Source: Megamerina dolium (Eukaryota; Arthropoda; Insecta; Diptera; Megamerinidae). From it: DNA of 64,000 nt. Position 1 is the first letter of the stretch; every line of letters starts with the position of its first letter. A model generated the notes under the pieces. The model had not been told where the DNA came from, did not search any database, and worked only from the letters and a program-made list of their open reading frames with translations. The translations under genes were made by a program, and so were the position numbers. The stretch spans positions 25,019,937 to 25,083,936 of the forward strand of contig OY978530.1 in NCBI GenBank assembly GCA_963854835.1. The letters run 5' to 3'. This document shows, piece by piece, positions 1-10,623 of this stretch.

Positions 1-1114
1 CCAACTCGCTTGATGAAGTCATCATAGCAGGTATTTCAGAAATTAAATTACTACATAAAATTGAAACCATTCTAACTAGATTTGAAGAAAATAATTTGAC
101 TTGTCGTGAATCTCAATGCAGTTTCATGGTAAGAGAAATCGTGTACCTTGCTTTTATTCTAAATCAAAAATTAAAGCTATTCAAAACTTGCCGAGTCCAG
201 CTTATTTAAAAAACCTGAAGGTGTTTCTTGGCAAGGCAGACTATTACAATAAATTTCTGCCAAACCTTTCGCAAACAATAGCAACGTTAAATGCACTCAG
301 GAAAGCAGGTACAACGTTCCACTAAGGAAAAGAACAAGATTCAGCACTGCTGAAACTCCGCTGTTAACACACTTTGACGGTAAAAACTTTGACAGCTTAA
401 GGCATAGGCGCTGCATTTTGCACACATACCCGGGTGGTGAAGAAGAGCACATTACATTTTCGTCAAAAACGCGTGATGAACATCAGCTTCGTTATAGCCA
501 AATTGAAAAAAAAGCACTATCAAGCATTTTTGAAATAAAGAAGATCACTGACAAACAACTTCCATCGAAGACCATTCAATACCTGTAACGCTATGCAATA
601 ACACTTATGGCGTACTGCTATACTATCAAGTACAGGCCCACCACTAAACAGTGCAACGCCGGTGCATTGTCGCGTTTGCCTGGCGGACCTGATATAAAGT
701 TTGACATCGACGACCAATTTATGCAGCTAAATATACAGCAATACGTGTCCGAATTTAGACTTGATATGCAAGATTGAACTATTGAGGATGGTCGACTGAA
801 AAGGGTTATATATGTAATTCAAAATGGATGGCCAGCTAAATTGCCAACAGCTAATCAAGATTTACAGCCATTTTTTGTTACAAACCGATTTTACTCGTAT
901 CATCATACCCACAGCCGCACGACCAAAGCTTTTGAGCATGTTTCATGTAGGACATTGGTATATGACCCGAACTAAGCTGATGGATATTGTTGGTGGGCCA
1001 ACTCGAGCATATAGCAATACGCAACTGCTCTTTATGTCAGCAGCATAAAAACGCTTCGCCTCTACGTGAGTTTTCTAACTGGCCAGCTGCGGAAAAGCCA
1101 TGACAACGTACAAT
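1..1114 (+). pseudogene. Decayed Ty3/Gypsy pol, upstream part
   Basis: The window opens inside a reverse transcriptase palm: the first codons read LDEVIIAG, the place of the catalytic Y-x-D-D box, with the second Asp changed to Glu. After a frame change, 116-325 gives the RT/RNase H connection (KVFLGKADYYNKFLPNLSQ). Around 440-700 lie RNase H remnants (HITFSSKTRDEHQLRYSQIE, then NAGALSRLPGGPD, the usual end of that domain). 824-1080 holds integrase zinc-finger debris ending in NWPAAEKP. Several stops and frame changes make it non-functional. The reading resumes at 2213, because a Tc1/mariner element interrupts it. It is clearly different from the A-H Gypsy family elsewhere in the window. The 5' part lies outside the window. 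Confidence 0.8.
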
Positions 1115-2212
1115 GGTGGACATTCATTTATACGCACATCTTTTTTTGCTAAAACTTGTAAAACCTAAGAATTATGGTTTTATTTAAAAACGTAGAATCA
1201 TGTATTTATTAATTGCTAATTTTTCTATGTACAAGAATTAACTAAAAATATGTCCTTTTTTCCATTTCTTCAAAAAGTGTTTTTTCAGGGTGGATATTTG
1301 TTTATACACATTCACTAAAAAGTAGTCGTGGAAGTAAAAAAACAAGTTCTATCGCCATTTTAGTATTTCGTGTGGCCTCCTTTATTTTGAATGATGAAAA
1401 AATTAGATTTGCCATAGAGTCGACCCAGAGTCGATTTCACCCCAAAATTGACGAATCGCACTTTTGTCGAGTACACTGCCGTACTCTTTCCCTTTTGAGT
1501 AGACTTTACCAGCAAGCTCGTTTACATAATAAGACACCAACACATCTTCTAATAACTCCGGGTAGGTCTCGGAATTCATTTTCGATGTGACGAAGCAAAG
1601 TGAGAAAAAAATCCCCAAACCATTACAGTCCCTCTACCAAAATTGCGCTTTAAAAGTACTGCGTCGTATTTGCTCAAATCATGCCAACAACTACTGTAAC
1701 AGTCCGGCCCGTCCAGATTAAACTTTTTTTCATCGGAAAAAGTAACAATCGATTCGCCTTATGAGCGCGGTTTTGTCTTCAATTTTATCCACTTTATTGT
1801 GGGTGTGGCACTTAAAACTCATGCGCTATGTCGACGAGTGACAGGAAGATCCAATTTGTCCTTGATCTGTCGAGCAGTTAACAGATTCTCGGTTGCTTCA
1901 TATCGAATTTGTGACATCTGGCGCAGCGCTAGTTTAGCGTTTCCTCTAGTTGGAGATTTAACGACATATTTTTGGCTTTTTCAAACAATTTCTTGTTACT
2001 CCCTCACTTCTGTCGATTTTGTTCGCAATTTGCCTATTGCAGTATTTCTAGTCCTTCAAAATACTGATAATTTCTTGTTCAGAATCAGTCAGCTTCGCAC
2101 CTTTACCCATAGCAATAAAATCAATAATCAACGTAAAAAAACTGTAATTTAGAAGAATTTGCCAGTGGTGGACATTCGTTTATACACAATCAGTTTTTTT
2201 TAGAAATCTGAG
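1115..2212 (-). mobile_element. Decayed Tc1/mariner element inside the Gypsy pol
   Basis: This block interrupts the integrase reading between NWPAAEKPWQR (about 1105) and the next integrase residues (about 2213). The left end starts at a TA followed by CAATGGTGGACATTCA, a Tc1-like terminus. Similar 20-25-nt motifs occur at about 1285 and about 2165, but all three point the same way, so a normal inverted pair is not visible. The exact right border is uncertain by some tens of bases. It carries a transposase relic on the minus strand. Confidence 0.6.
1400..2110 (-). pseudogene. Tc1/mariner-superfamily transposase relic
   Basis: On the minus strand an ATG at 2110 opens MGKGAKLTDSEQEII, the N-terminal helix-turn-helix region, which soon meets a stop. 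Further on, FSDEKKFNLDGPDCY holds the first catalytic Asp, followed by GTVMVWGFFS and KMNSETYPELLEDVL, all in the order of Tc1-type transposases. The 'DEKKFNLDGPDG' wording is typical of a Tc1/IS630 subgroup. The second Asp and the final Asp/Glu cannot be found, so the DDE spacing class cannot be given. Multiple stops and shifts make it dead. The family is sure; the subfamily is not. Confidence 0.7.
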
Positions 2213-2829
2213 TAGGATACACCTGAAAGACCTGCACACATTTTCCGTGACATTTTTCTACTCTGCTATGTGGTTAATTTGCATTGATGCTTATTCGAAA
2301 TATCCATTTGTAACGAAAATGCAATCGACAACAGCAGACGCTATCACTGAAGCACTAAAAATTATTTTTGCAAGCAAATTACAAGCTTTTTGTGCTATGC
2401 GAGGCATAAAACATGACATTGGCACCCTTCATCCTGCTACAAATGCTGAACCTGAACGATTCAACCGCACTTTTAAGCAATCATTTAAAAAGGTGGTGGA
2501 GGAAGGTAATGCTAAAACACTGACATTTAGTGTTTTTGAGTTCTTTCAGAATATCCCCTGGCCCAAGTACTAATAAGTCCCCAGCTTATATGCTCCATGC
2601 ACATCAACTTAAAACGCTTTTAGTACTATTGGTGTCTACGCATCATAAAAGCTACTGGAATAATGACTTCAAGCAACCGGTATTAAGACGACACCGGAAC
2701 CAGTTTAAGACACGCACGTTGTCAACCAAACTGATCGACATAGTCGCTAACCTTGGGCATGCAAGACAACTGTCTCATCGCTCTAACCGTCTAACAACTA
2801 ACAAAACATGTACGGGTCGTCCCAAATAA
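2213..2829 (+). pseudogene. Decayed Ty3/Gypsy integrase, downstream part
   Basis: This continues the pol relic of 1-1114 after the inserted transposon. 2247-2573 reads SAMWLICIDAYSKYP, the beginning of the integrase catalytic core after the first Asp, and then HPATNAEPERFNRTFKQS, which contains the third catalytic residue (Glu in PERFNRT). The stretch around the second Asp is lost (KLQAFCAMRGIKHDIGT has no SDNG/SDQG box). 2530-2829 continues in another frame with KSPAYMLHAHQLKTLL, the 'SPAE(L)L.GR..RT' segment of Gypsy integrases. It ends at a stop at 2827-2829. Confidence 0.75.
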
Positions 2830-3056
2830 GACGAGAGGACATGATGTCTCGCGACGTAATATCTCGATATGTCGATATATCGATACGTACATGAGCGGAA
2901 CATCACTAACTTTAAAACAGCGAGTTGACTGATTTGTATTCTTGAGTGTGGATGTATTTTCTTAAGTGTGATTGTTGTTATTGATTATTATGATTAAATT
3001 AATAAAACGGTAACGTAACAGATAAAAGCCTTGCTCGTATATTGTATATATTGTAA
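2830..3056. other. No gene; possible 3' end of the Gypsy relic
   Basis: AT-rich sequence following the pol stop, with an AATAAA at about 3000. It could be 3' untranslated/LTR remnant of the upstream element, but no LTR partner is in the window to test this. Confidence 0.4.
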
Positions 3057-3058
3057 AC

Positions 3059-3128
<70 letters not shown>
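3057..3128. repeat. (TA)n microsatellite
   Basis: Nearly pure alternating TA with two CATA interruptions. It precedes the mariner fragment directly. Long YIYIYI translations through it are artefacts. Confidence 0.95.
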
Positions 3129-3129
<1 letters not shown>

Positions 3130-3478
3130 CATTCTGTCAAATAAGTACCCGGAAATTCTCATTAATTTTCCCTCTGAGAATATTCCAAAAAAAATTTTTT
3201 CCCAGGTTGGCACAACGGTCAGCCACTATTCTTTGAATTTTTATTGCTATGTGTCATTTAGTTTGGTTACGGCATCATTAGGAACAAGTCAACCTTTTGT
3301 GTGCGTTGCGATTTCTTCTCGCCCCTCTTTGAACGATTTATACCAATCGTAAACTTGAGTTTTCGACATGGTTGAATCACCAAATGGTTTTTTTCAACAT
3401 TTCCAACGTTTTGGCACAAGAAATTTCGTTTGAAACACAAAATTTCACACAAACTCTTTGTTCGATATTTTTATCCTT
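3129..3478 (-). pseudogene. Mariner transposase N-terminal fragment
   Basis: On the minus strand, three frames together give [34 protein letters not shown], then [13 protein letters not shown], which is the helix-turn-helix N-terminus of mariner (DD34D group) transposases, including the hallmark 'GD..MS.TQV..W...FKEGR' signature. Frames shift at runs of A. The catalytic domain is absent. The left edge (from about 3133) reads TGTCAAATAAGTACCCGG, which may be the terminal repeat of the element. It is sandwiched between two (TA)n tracts, consistent with insertion at TA. Confidence 0.75.
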
Positions 3479-3480
3479 AG

Positions 3481-3700
<220 letters not shown>

Positions 3701-3729
3701 ATAAATATCCGCGCCAGGAACCACTAAAT

Positions 3730-6320
3730 GTGTGTCAACTCAATATTCACCACAGCAAAGCAGCATCAGCAATGATGGTGCGGAGCTTCGATGAGGATGA
3801 GCTTGACATTGCACTAGTTCAGGAGCCCTGGATTCTTCATGGAAGGATCAAAGGCCTATCTGCACAAAAGACCACTTTGTTTTATCCACAAACAGAGGGG
3901 AAGTTGAGGACATGCATTTTAGTTAGACATGGGATACGTGCGATTCTAATGTCCAACTTGTGTTCACCGGATCTCACAGTAGTGAGAATAGGTGACGGTG
4001 CGGGATCATTTATGATCGCATCAGCATACCTTCCATACGATTCTCCAGACGAACCACCTTCGAGAGAGGTGGAAGCTCTAGTGAGATTCTGTGATGGTAA
4101 GGGGGTTGGTCTGATCTTAGGCTGCGATGCCAATGGGCACAGTTCTGTGTGGGGCAGCAGCAATGAAAACTATAGAGGAGAGTGTCTACTCGAATTTATA
4201 AAAAAAATTTGGTCTACAAGTTGCCAATAGGGGAACAGAACCGACCTTTGTCGACGCACGTCGTTGCGAGGTTATTGATGTTACTCTGACGAATGTCAAA
4301 ATGTTGGATAGGATTTTGGATTGGAGGGTTGTGGATAGACTAACCATGTCGGACCACAGGGCCATTCAGTTTGGGATTACGTCCGATAAAAGACATAGGA
4401 ACGACTGTAGAATGGTAAGGATACCGAAACGAACGGATTGTACAAGGTACTGCGAAGTTCCTGAGGAATTATTGCCAAGGAGGTTTAAGAGACCTAGAAC
4501 AACCGCAGATGTTGAGTATCAGGTGAGGGCTATCAGCTCAGCCATGATCAAAGCATTTGAAGCTTCATGTCCTCTGACGGTAGTGGACGAAGGAGATCCC
4601 ACTTAATGGTGGAATGGGGAACTGGAATCCATGAAAAAGGAGACAAGGAAGGCTTTTAATCGTCACGTGAGAGGGGACCCCAACGCATGGGACAACTGCA
4701 AGTCAAAGAAAAGGGAGCTGAAGAAGACTCTACGCAACCGTAAAAGGAAAATGTGGAGGGAATTTTGCTCAAATATGCAAGATATGACCGATGTATGTAG
4801 ATTACAGAGGATCATATCAAAGGACCCGGTGTCAAAGTTGGGATTAATTCGCAAAACTAATGGATCCTTTACAGAGACAATCGGAGAGTCACTGAAATAC
4901 CTGATGGAGGTGCATTTTCCAGGAAGCTTTAGATCGGATCCTTGGGAAGCCACCCGCAAGGGTGCAAACAGGAATGAAAGATTGGAAGCTGAAAGGATAG
5001 TCACCAGAGATGGAGTGATAAACGCCATTAAGCGTTTCTCTCCATTCAAAACAGCGGGTACAGACGGGATATTTCCAGCCCTACTTCAGTGGGGTGCAGA
5101 AGCTCTGGTAGACAGGCTTCTGGGAATATTTATTACTTGTCTGGCTACAGGATATATCCCGACTCAATGGACAGAGACTAAGGTTGTCTTTCTTCCAAAG
5201 CCGGGAAAAAGGGACTACTCAGAGGCTAAATCTTTCCGGCCGGTTAGCTTGACCTCCTTTCTGCTTAAATGTATGGAAGGAGTACTGGCGGACTACATGG
5301 AAAGGACAACGCTTCTGACAAAACCGCTGAGCAGGTGTCAGCACGCTTACAGAGCTGGCAAATGCACTGAAACGGCCCTGCACGAACTCGTTCGCGTAGC
5401 GGAGAGGGATCTGTCTTGTGGAGGGATATCTATGTCTACTTTTATGGATATAGAAGGTGCCTTCGATAAGATTGGATTCGATAAGCTAAGGATGGTCCTT
5501 GCTACTCGTGAAGTCAGCCCAACCATTATAAGGTGGGTGGACAGCATGCTGAGGAAAAGGGCAATAAACTTTCAAAATGGGAGTTACAGACTCAGAGGTA
5601 GGGTAGTCAAAGGGTGTCCACAGGGGGGAGTATTATCGCCCATCCTTTGGAACATCACGGTCGATTCCCTACTTCAGCTTGTGGACTAAAAAGGCATACA
5701 CACCGTCGGGTATGCAGATGACATAGCGGTAACGGTAAGCGGTAAGTTCCTGGACATTATTTATGATACCATGAGAGGTGCACTCAAAATGGTTGAAGGA
5801 TGGTGCACGGAACAAGGTCTCTCTGTAAATGCTAGTAAGTCGGAAACAGTACTCTTTACTAAAAGGAGGACTGGACTAACAATAGACCCTCTTAGGCTTT
5901 TTGGATCGAACATCAACGTATCCAAGGAAGTAAAGTATCTAGGTGTCATCCTGGATAACAAGCTGACTTGGAATAGTCACGTCGATGACAAGATTCAGAA
6001 GGGCAAGCGGGTATTGCATCAGTGTAAGAGAGTGTTCGGTCTCATGTGGGGAATCACTATCAGAGCAGCGCACTGGATCTACACAACGATGGTCAGACCC
6101 TTAATAACATATGCTGCTGTGGTCTGGTGGCCTAAGGTCACCCAAAAGACCGCGTAAAGCAAGTTAGATAGGGTACAAAGAATGGCTTGTATTTGGATTA
6201 CCGGAGCTATCCGGACGACCCCAGTAGAATCATTGGAAGTCTTTCTCGGGCTGCTGCCGTTGGACTTGCACAGAGAGGGGGCACAGGGGCATCCTGTCAC
6301 TGCTATATAGCAGTGTAAAG
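3730..6320 (+). pseudogene. Non-LTR ORF2: endonuclease and reverse transcriptase
   Basis: 3730-4200 is the endonuclease/exonuclease/phosphatase domain: LNIHHSKAASAMM, ALVQEPWILHGRIKGL (catalytic Glu), then GLILGCDANGHSSVWGS (Asp and Asn). A run of eight A near 4200 shifts the frame; the new frame holds MSDHRAIQF, the last endonuclease box. The same frame then runs to 6157, with stops at 4604-4606, 5687-5689 and 6155-6157. RT boxes: FSPFKTAGTDGIFPALLQ, FLPKPGKRDYSEAKSFRPVS, CPQGGVLSPILWN, GYADDIAV (catalytic; one stop lies only nine codons before it), and KYLGVILDNKLTW. It nicks target DNA and copies the RNA at the nick in live relatives. This copy is dead. Confidence 0.85.
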
Positions 6321-6413
6321 GAGGCGCAGATGCCAATGGAGGGAATGGGTAGGCTGAAGATGACTGAAAAGTCACACAGAACACTCATTGAAGACGGCCT
6401 CACACATGATGTA

Positions 6414-8127
6414 CAGCTACTCACACTCAAAGTGGGACACAAGAAACATTTTATAAGTTTCGATTTCAAAGCGATAAATAAAAAAATCTATTACAAAAAC
6501 ACATCGGTATGTTATATTGTTTATCTTTTTATTCAATTATAAAGTAAAAAAAACCAAAACAAATTTCATTTCAAACAAAACAAAAATTATTTTTAAAATT
6601 GTTTACTTTCTTTTCAATAAAAACAGCTCACATATAAAGTGGGACAGTAAAACAAACCGTTAAATTGCTTTAAAAAAAACATTCAAAAGTGCATTTTTCA
6701 ATATTTTGTTGATTTACCGTTGCTGGAAATCACAGCTTGAATGCGTCGAGGTACACTTTCAACTAATTTTTTACAAAAAGACGGTTCAATACCTTCCCAC
6801 TCCTCTTTAACCACCGTTTCAGCTCTGCAATATTCTTCGGACGGCGTTTTGCTACTCGTTTTTTAAGTTCAGCCCACAAATGTTCAATAACATTTAAATC
6901 TGGCGATTGTTCTGGTGTTTCTAATACTTTTGGGCAGTGATAAAGAAGCCAGTTCCGAGCAATCCATGATTTGTGTTTAGGATCGTTATCCTGGTAGAAC
7001 ACAAAATCTTCTTTTATGCCGAGCTTTTCTGCACCGGACACAACGTTCGCTTTTAAAAGCTCAACATAAGATTTTGCATTCATTGTGCCCTCTATGAAAT
7101 GAATGTTTCCTACACCAGACTCCGCCATGCAGCCCCACAGCATTAGGCTCTTACCACCAAACTTCACAGTTTTCTTTATAGCTTTATCTTGAAGCTCTGC
7201 GCGTGGTTTTCTCCAGACCGTATGTCTGCCATCGGGGCCAAAAAGATTAATTTTGGTCTCATCAGTAAATAACACCTATTATTGTCAAAATAAATTACTA
7301 ATAATGTGTGAAATTGGTATAGTTTCGCTCACCTTTGCCCAATATGCAGAGGGTTTGTTTTCGTGCTCTTTAGCATAGTCATATCTTGCCTGCCGGTTTT
7401 TTTCTGATATAAGAGGCTTTCGACGACACGATCTTCCATGCAAGTCATTACTTCTAAGGACCCGGCGAACAGTTTCAGCACATATATCAACATTTTTAAT
7501 GTCCTTTAACTTCCTTTTTAAGTCAACAGCAGATAAAAGCGGATCATTCTCAATTTCTTTAAGAATAAATCTCTTATCTCTATCAGACAACTTCGAACGA
7601 TTTGAACAATTTTTTTCTTTATTCAATATGGTGCCTCGAGCTTTATACCTTTTTATTATGTTAAACACTGTCGACTTCTTTCTGTTAACAATTTTCGCGA
7701 TATCTCGTATTGAAAGGTCCTTTTTATAATTATCAATAATTATTTGCCTCACTTCAGGTGTAGTTTGACCACTCGTTGACATAATGCAGTTTTTAATCTT
7801 CTTAAGACAAAGAAAACCAATAACACACTGAATATTTTTGTCAAATTAAAGTCTAAAGACGGAATTTTAACGGAACTTTAACAAAAACTACAACTGTCCC
7901 GTTTTGAGTGTGAGCTTGCATTTGCACAGTAGGCTTATAATATTTCAAATATCTTATAAGGGAATAAGGACAGGGAGAAATTGGTTATCAATTTTGAATA
8001 ATTTTTGACAAACTTACAAATTGTTAATAATTGTTCCCCTAAAAAGTAATGTCAGTTACCATATTGGCAATTCAAATTTGCGATTGAGGTTTTTACGGCA
8101 GTGTCCCATTTTGAGTGTGAGTAGCTG
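6414..8127 (-). mobile_element. Tc1-like DNA transposon with IR/DR ends
   Basis: Flanked by TA (6412-6413 and 8128-8129). Ends start CAGCTACTCACACTCAAA. Each end has a second, inner copy of the motif: 6624-6647 on the left and 7894-7916 on the right, all carrying the GGGACA core. Between outer and inner copies the two arms are not alike. That is the IR/DR plan (two transposase sites per arm) of Sleeping Beauty-type and Bari3-type elements. It carries one transposase gene on the minus strand. Confidence 0.9.
6698..7782 (-). pseudogene. Tc1-like DD34E transposase, one intron, one frameshift
   Basis: Cut-and-paste transposase that inserts at TA. Exon 1 (7782-7333, 150 codons) begins MSTSGQTTPEVRQIIIDNYK and carries the paired-like helix-turn-helix (SIRDIAKIVNRKKSTVFNII) and the second DNA-binding half (AETVRRVLRSNDLHGR). 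An intron of 57 bp (7332-7276; GTGAGC...AATAG) contains an in-frame stop, so splicing is required. Exon 2 starts VLFTDETKINLFGPDG (first Asp), then YQDNDPKH (second Asp) and SPDLNVIEHLW (Glu). I count 34 residues between the last two, so DD34E. Near 6815 the frame slips by one base; the expected C-terminus (SVPRRIQAVISSNGKSTKY) lies in the neighbouring frame, ending at 6698. Apart from that shift, the gene is complete at about 340 codons. Confidence 0.85.
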
Positions 8128-8139
8128 TATGTGAGGAAA

Positions 8140-8989
8140 ATGACATAAGTATTTTTACAGATGGTTCATTAATGGATGGCAGAGCGGGTGCTGGAATCTT
8201 CTCTAAAAAGTTGGGACTGGCATGCACTCTGAATCTGGGAAGATACGTATCGGTCTATCAAGCAGAAATGCTCGGTCTAATGCATGCACTAGACCATCTA
8301 CTGGATGGAAAGGTGCAAGGTAAGAAAATTTTGCTAGCACTCGATAACCAGGCGGTGGTCAGGCGGCTGCAACAACCTACGGTATCTTCTAAGTTGGCGC
8401 TCGAATGTGTTCAGAAACTTAATGGGTGTGCTCGTAGTAATGCGATTACTCTTATGTGGGTGAAGGGACACATTGGTATAGACAAGGATCTGAAGCTGAA
8501 TTTTATGGACCGGAACCAGTAGTTGCTCTCAGCAGCGGGACGGTGAAGGCAAAGGTCGAAGAGTGGATAAAGAAACTTAATCTCACGAGATGGGAGAAGT
8601 TATCTACTTGTAGACAGGCAAAGGTTTCGTTGAGGCTATCAAAGGGCAGTGTATCGGGGAGGGCTCTCAGTCTAGGACGAATGACTCTAAGCTGGTTGAC
8701 TGCATTAATAACTGGGAATGGCAATTTCAGGTACCACCTCAGCAAGATGGGCCTTGTTGATGGGGAGGATGCTGATATTTGCAGATTATGCATGGAAGAG
8801 GCAGAGACAGCGGCGCACATAGTGTGCCAGTGTCCTGCATTGGCAAGTAGGAGGATGTCCACACTGGGTCGCCAATTTATTGATGAACTCGAAATGTGGA
8901 ACATACCCCACAAAGAGATGCTTGAAATAACGCGTGATGTTATTATGAGGAAGGAAGTAGAAGAATTCTGCAACCGAACAAATAATTAA
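8140..8989 (+). pseudogene. Non-LTR RNase H and C-terminal zinc knuckle
   Basis: This is the 3' end of the LOA/I-like ORF2. SIFTDGSLMDGRAGAGIF gives the first RNase H Asp, YQAEMLGLMHAL the Glu, LALDNQAVVRRL the second Asp, and LMWVKGHIGI the His region. The frame slips between 8456 and 8522, just after GHIG(I)D. The second frame runs to 8989 and includes CRLCMEEAETAAHIVCQCPAL, the C-terminal cysteine/histidine motif common in this clade. It is separated from the RT part only by the Tc1-like insertion, whose TA target lies between the two domains. Confidence 0.8.
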
Positions 8990-9084
8990 CACACGATTTG
9001 AGGGACGAAAAGGGACCCATATAAGTGGTCTGATTCGTCTAATCCCTAAAATATATAATAATATATATATCTATATACTTATAT
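8990..9084 (+). other. 3' end of the non-LTR element
   Basis: Short untranslated tail followed by AT-rich simple sequence (9045-9085), as expected at the 3' end of a non-LTR retrotransposon. No target-site duplication was recognised. Confidence 0.5.
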
Positions 9085-9330
9085 ATAAAGCGTGATCCAT
9101 TTCGAGGTTCCCAACTTTTTTGAAGAAAAAAACACAGAAAATTCAAATTGAATGGGGAATGTTTATTATCATTTGAGAGAACATTCTTTGGCATTTATTT
9201 TTTGAAGATTATGTCTTTCAAATGTTGGCCGAGGCTACGTCTCAGATGGTCCATCCGTTGAGTCCAATTTTGGATGACTTGTTCTTGCACAAGCTGTATT
9301 TTGTACGCTTTCAATTTAAGATGATAATTT
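9085..9330 (-). pseudogene. C-terminal fragment of an insect DDE transposase
   Basis: The left border reads GCGTGATCCATTTCGAGG, a sequence I associate with the ends of a common insect DNA transposon. On the minus strand the coding end reads VIQNWTQRMDHLRRSLGQHL, then KDIIFKK and a stop at about 9205. This wording is the usual C-terminus of a widespread arthropod transposase often annotated with a DUF4817 helix-turn-helix domain. Only about the last 40 codons and the 3' end remain. The assignment rests on recall of the family and not on a search. Confidence 0.5.
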
Positions 9331-9385
9331 AATAAGAGAATATGATTCGTGTACATCTTTATCACAGCATGTGCTCATACTTACT

Positions 9386-9425
9386 AACCTACACACACAC
9401 ACACAAATATGTGTGTGTGTATGTA
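9386..9425. repeat. (AC)n / (GT)n simple repeat
   Basis: ACACAC run followed by AAATATGTGTGTGTG, an imperfect inverted dinucleotide repeat, at the 5' edge of the next non-LTR fragment. Confidence 0.9.
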
Positions 9426-10623
9426 CGTCCAATTTTATCGTATGGCTCGGTTGTTTGGTGGAAAGCCTTGGATAAGGGCTACACCATTAATAAACTTTGC
9501 AGTATACAAAGGTCAGCATGTGCAGCGGTAGTCGGAGCTATAAAGTCGTGTCCCGGGGATGCTCTCAACGTTCTTACACACATGCTCCCTATTGATCTAT
9601 ACATCAAGAAAACGGCAAACATGATCGCAGTGAGGCTAAAGGAAGCGGGTCACTGGAAGGAGAGTACCTACGGACATGGATGCATACTAACAAGAGAAAT
9701 GCAATATACGTCTGACAGGACAGACTACATCATCCCGAAGATGAATTTCAATAGAAACTTCACAGTAGTCTTTCCATCAAGGAAAGATTGGACTAAGGGA
9801 TGTCTGTTAAACAGCTTCGACACCACAATCTACACGGACGGCTCCAAAATGGATTGTGGGGTAGGATCAGGTATATATTTCGAGAGATTGAAAGTGGACA
9901 AGTCTGTGCGCCTCCCCAATTTGTCTAGCGTATTCCAGGCGGAAGTGTTTGCAATCGGGGAAGCTTGTAGGATACTAATCGCAGGCTTCAGATTCAAGCC
10001 CAATATAGCTATAATATCCGACAACTAAGCTGCAATTCAGGCCTTAAACTCAGCAGTCTTATCCTCCTTCCTAGTGGAACAAAGTAGAAGGAGTCTCAAT
10101 ACACTCAGCGAACGGCACAACGTTTCATTGATCTAAGTTCCGGGACACCGGAACATAGAAGGAAACGAAAAAGCCGACGAACTGGCAAGAAACGGATCTG
10201 CCATGCAAGAGGCTCTTGCGCAACCAGTGTTCATACCGCTGAGCGTAGCCAAAAGAGCTATCAACACAAAATATCTACAAATAGCGAAATGTAAAACTAG
10301 TAGGTCACTGTGGCCTACATACAATCATAAACAATCAATGTTACTGATAAACAGGAACCGTAAAGACGTCTCTAGACTGACGGCAGTCATTACTGGCTTC
10401 TGGCTCATCGGAGAACAGGGGGACAAAATGGGATTGTCCCATAACGATTTCTGTCACAGTTGCAACCAAGTGGAAGTCTTCCACTTCCTTTGTAAATGCC
10501 CTGCCCTTTGGAAGCAGAGAATGAACATATTAGGCAAACCACTCTTCAATAGCATTGAGGAGTTGGCTGAAGTAAACATCAGCAACCTCCTAAAGTTTTT
10601 AAACAGCACGAACTGGATTTAAC
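9420..10623 (+). pseudogene. Second RNase H-bearing non-LTR element, 3' end only
   Basis: It starts at the RT thumb (VRPILSYGSVVWWKALDKG). RNase H follows: TTIYTDGSKMDCGVGSGIYF (first Asp), FQAEVFAIGEACRIL (Glu), AIISDN (second Asp, immediately followed by a stop at 10026-10028), then VPGHRNIEGNEKADELARNG, preceded by another stop. The tail to 10623 has CHSCNQVEVFHFLCKCPALW, a C-terminal cysteine/histidine motif matching the one at about 8780-8840 in the other element. Both are the same broad LOA/I type but clearly different families. The endonuclease and most of the RT are missing (5' truncation). Confidence 0.8.

Larger units (their letters stand above)
3727..9060 (+). mobile_element. LOA/I-like non-LTR retrotransposon, split by a Tc1-like element
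   Basis: Order of domains on the plus strand: apurinic-type endonuclease, reverse transcriptase, [Tc1-like insertion 6414-8127], RNase H, C-terminal CCHC-like knuckle, then an AT-rich tail (9040-9085). The presence of RNase H after the RT fits the LOA or I lineages and excludes Jockey, CR1 and RTE types. No ORF1 (Gag-like) is visible upstream: the element meets a (TA)n tract at 3700, so it is probably 5'-truncated. Confidence 0.75.

Noticed and set aside
3730..4200. A host AP endonuclease gene
   Set aside because: The domain is followed by RT and RNase H in the same unit and has transposon-type wording.
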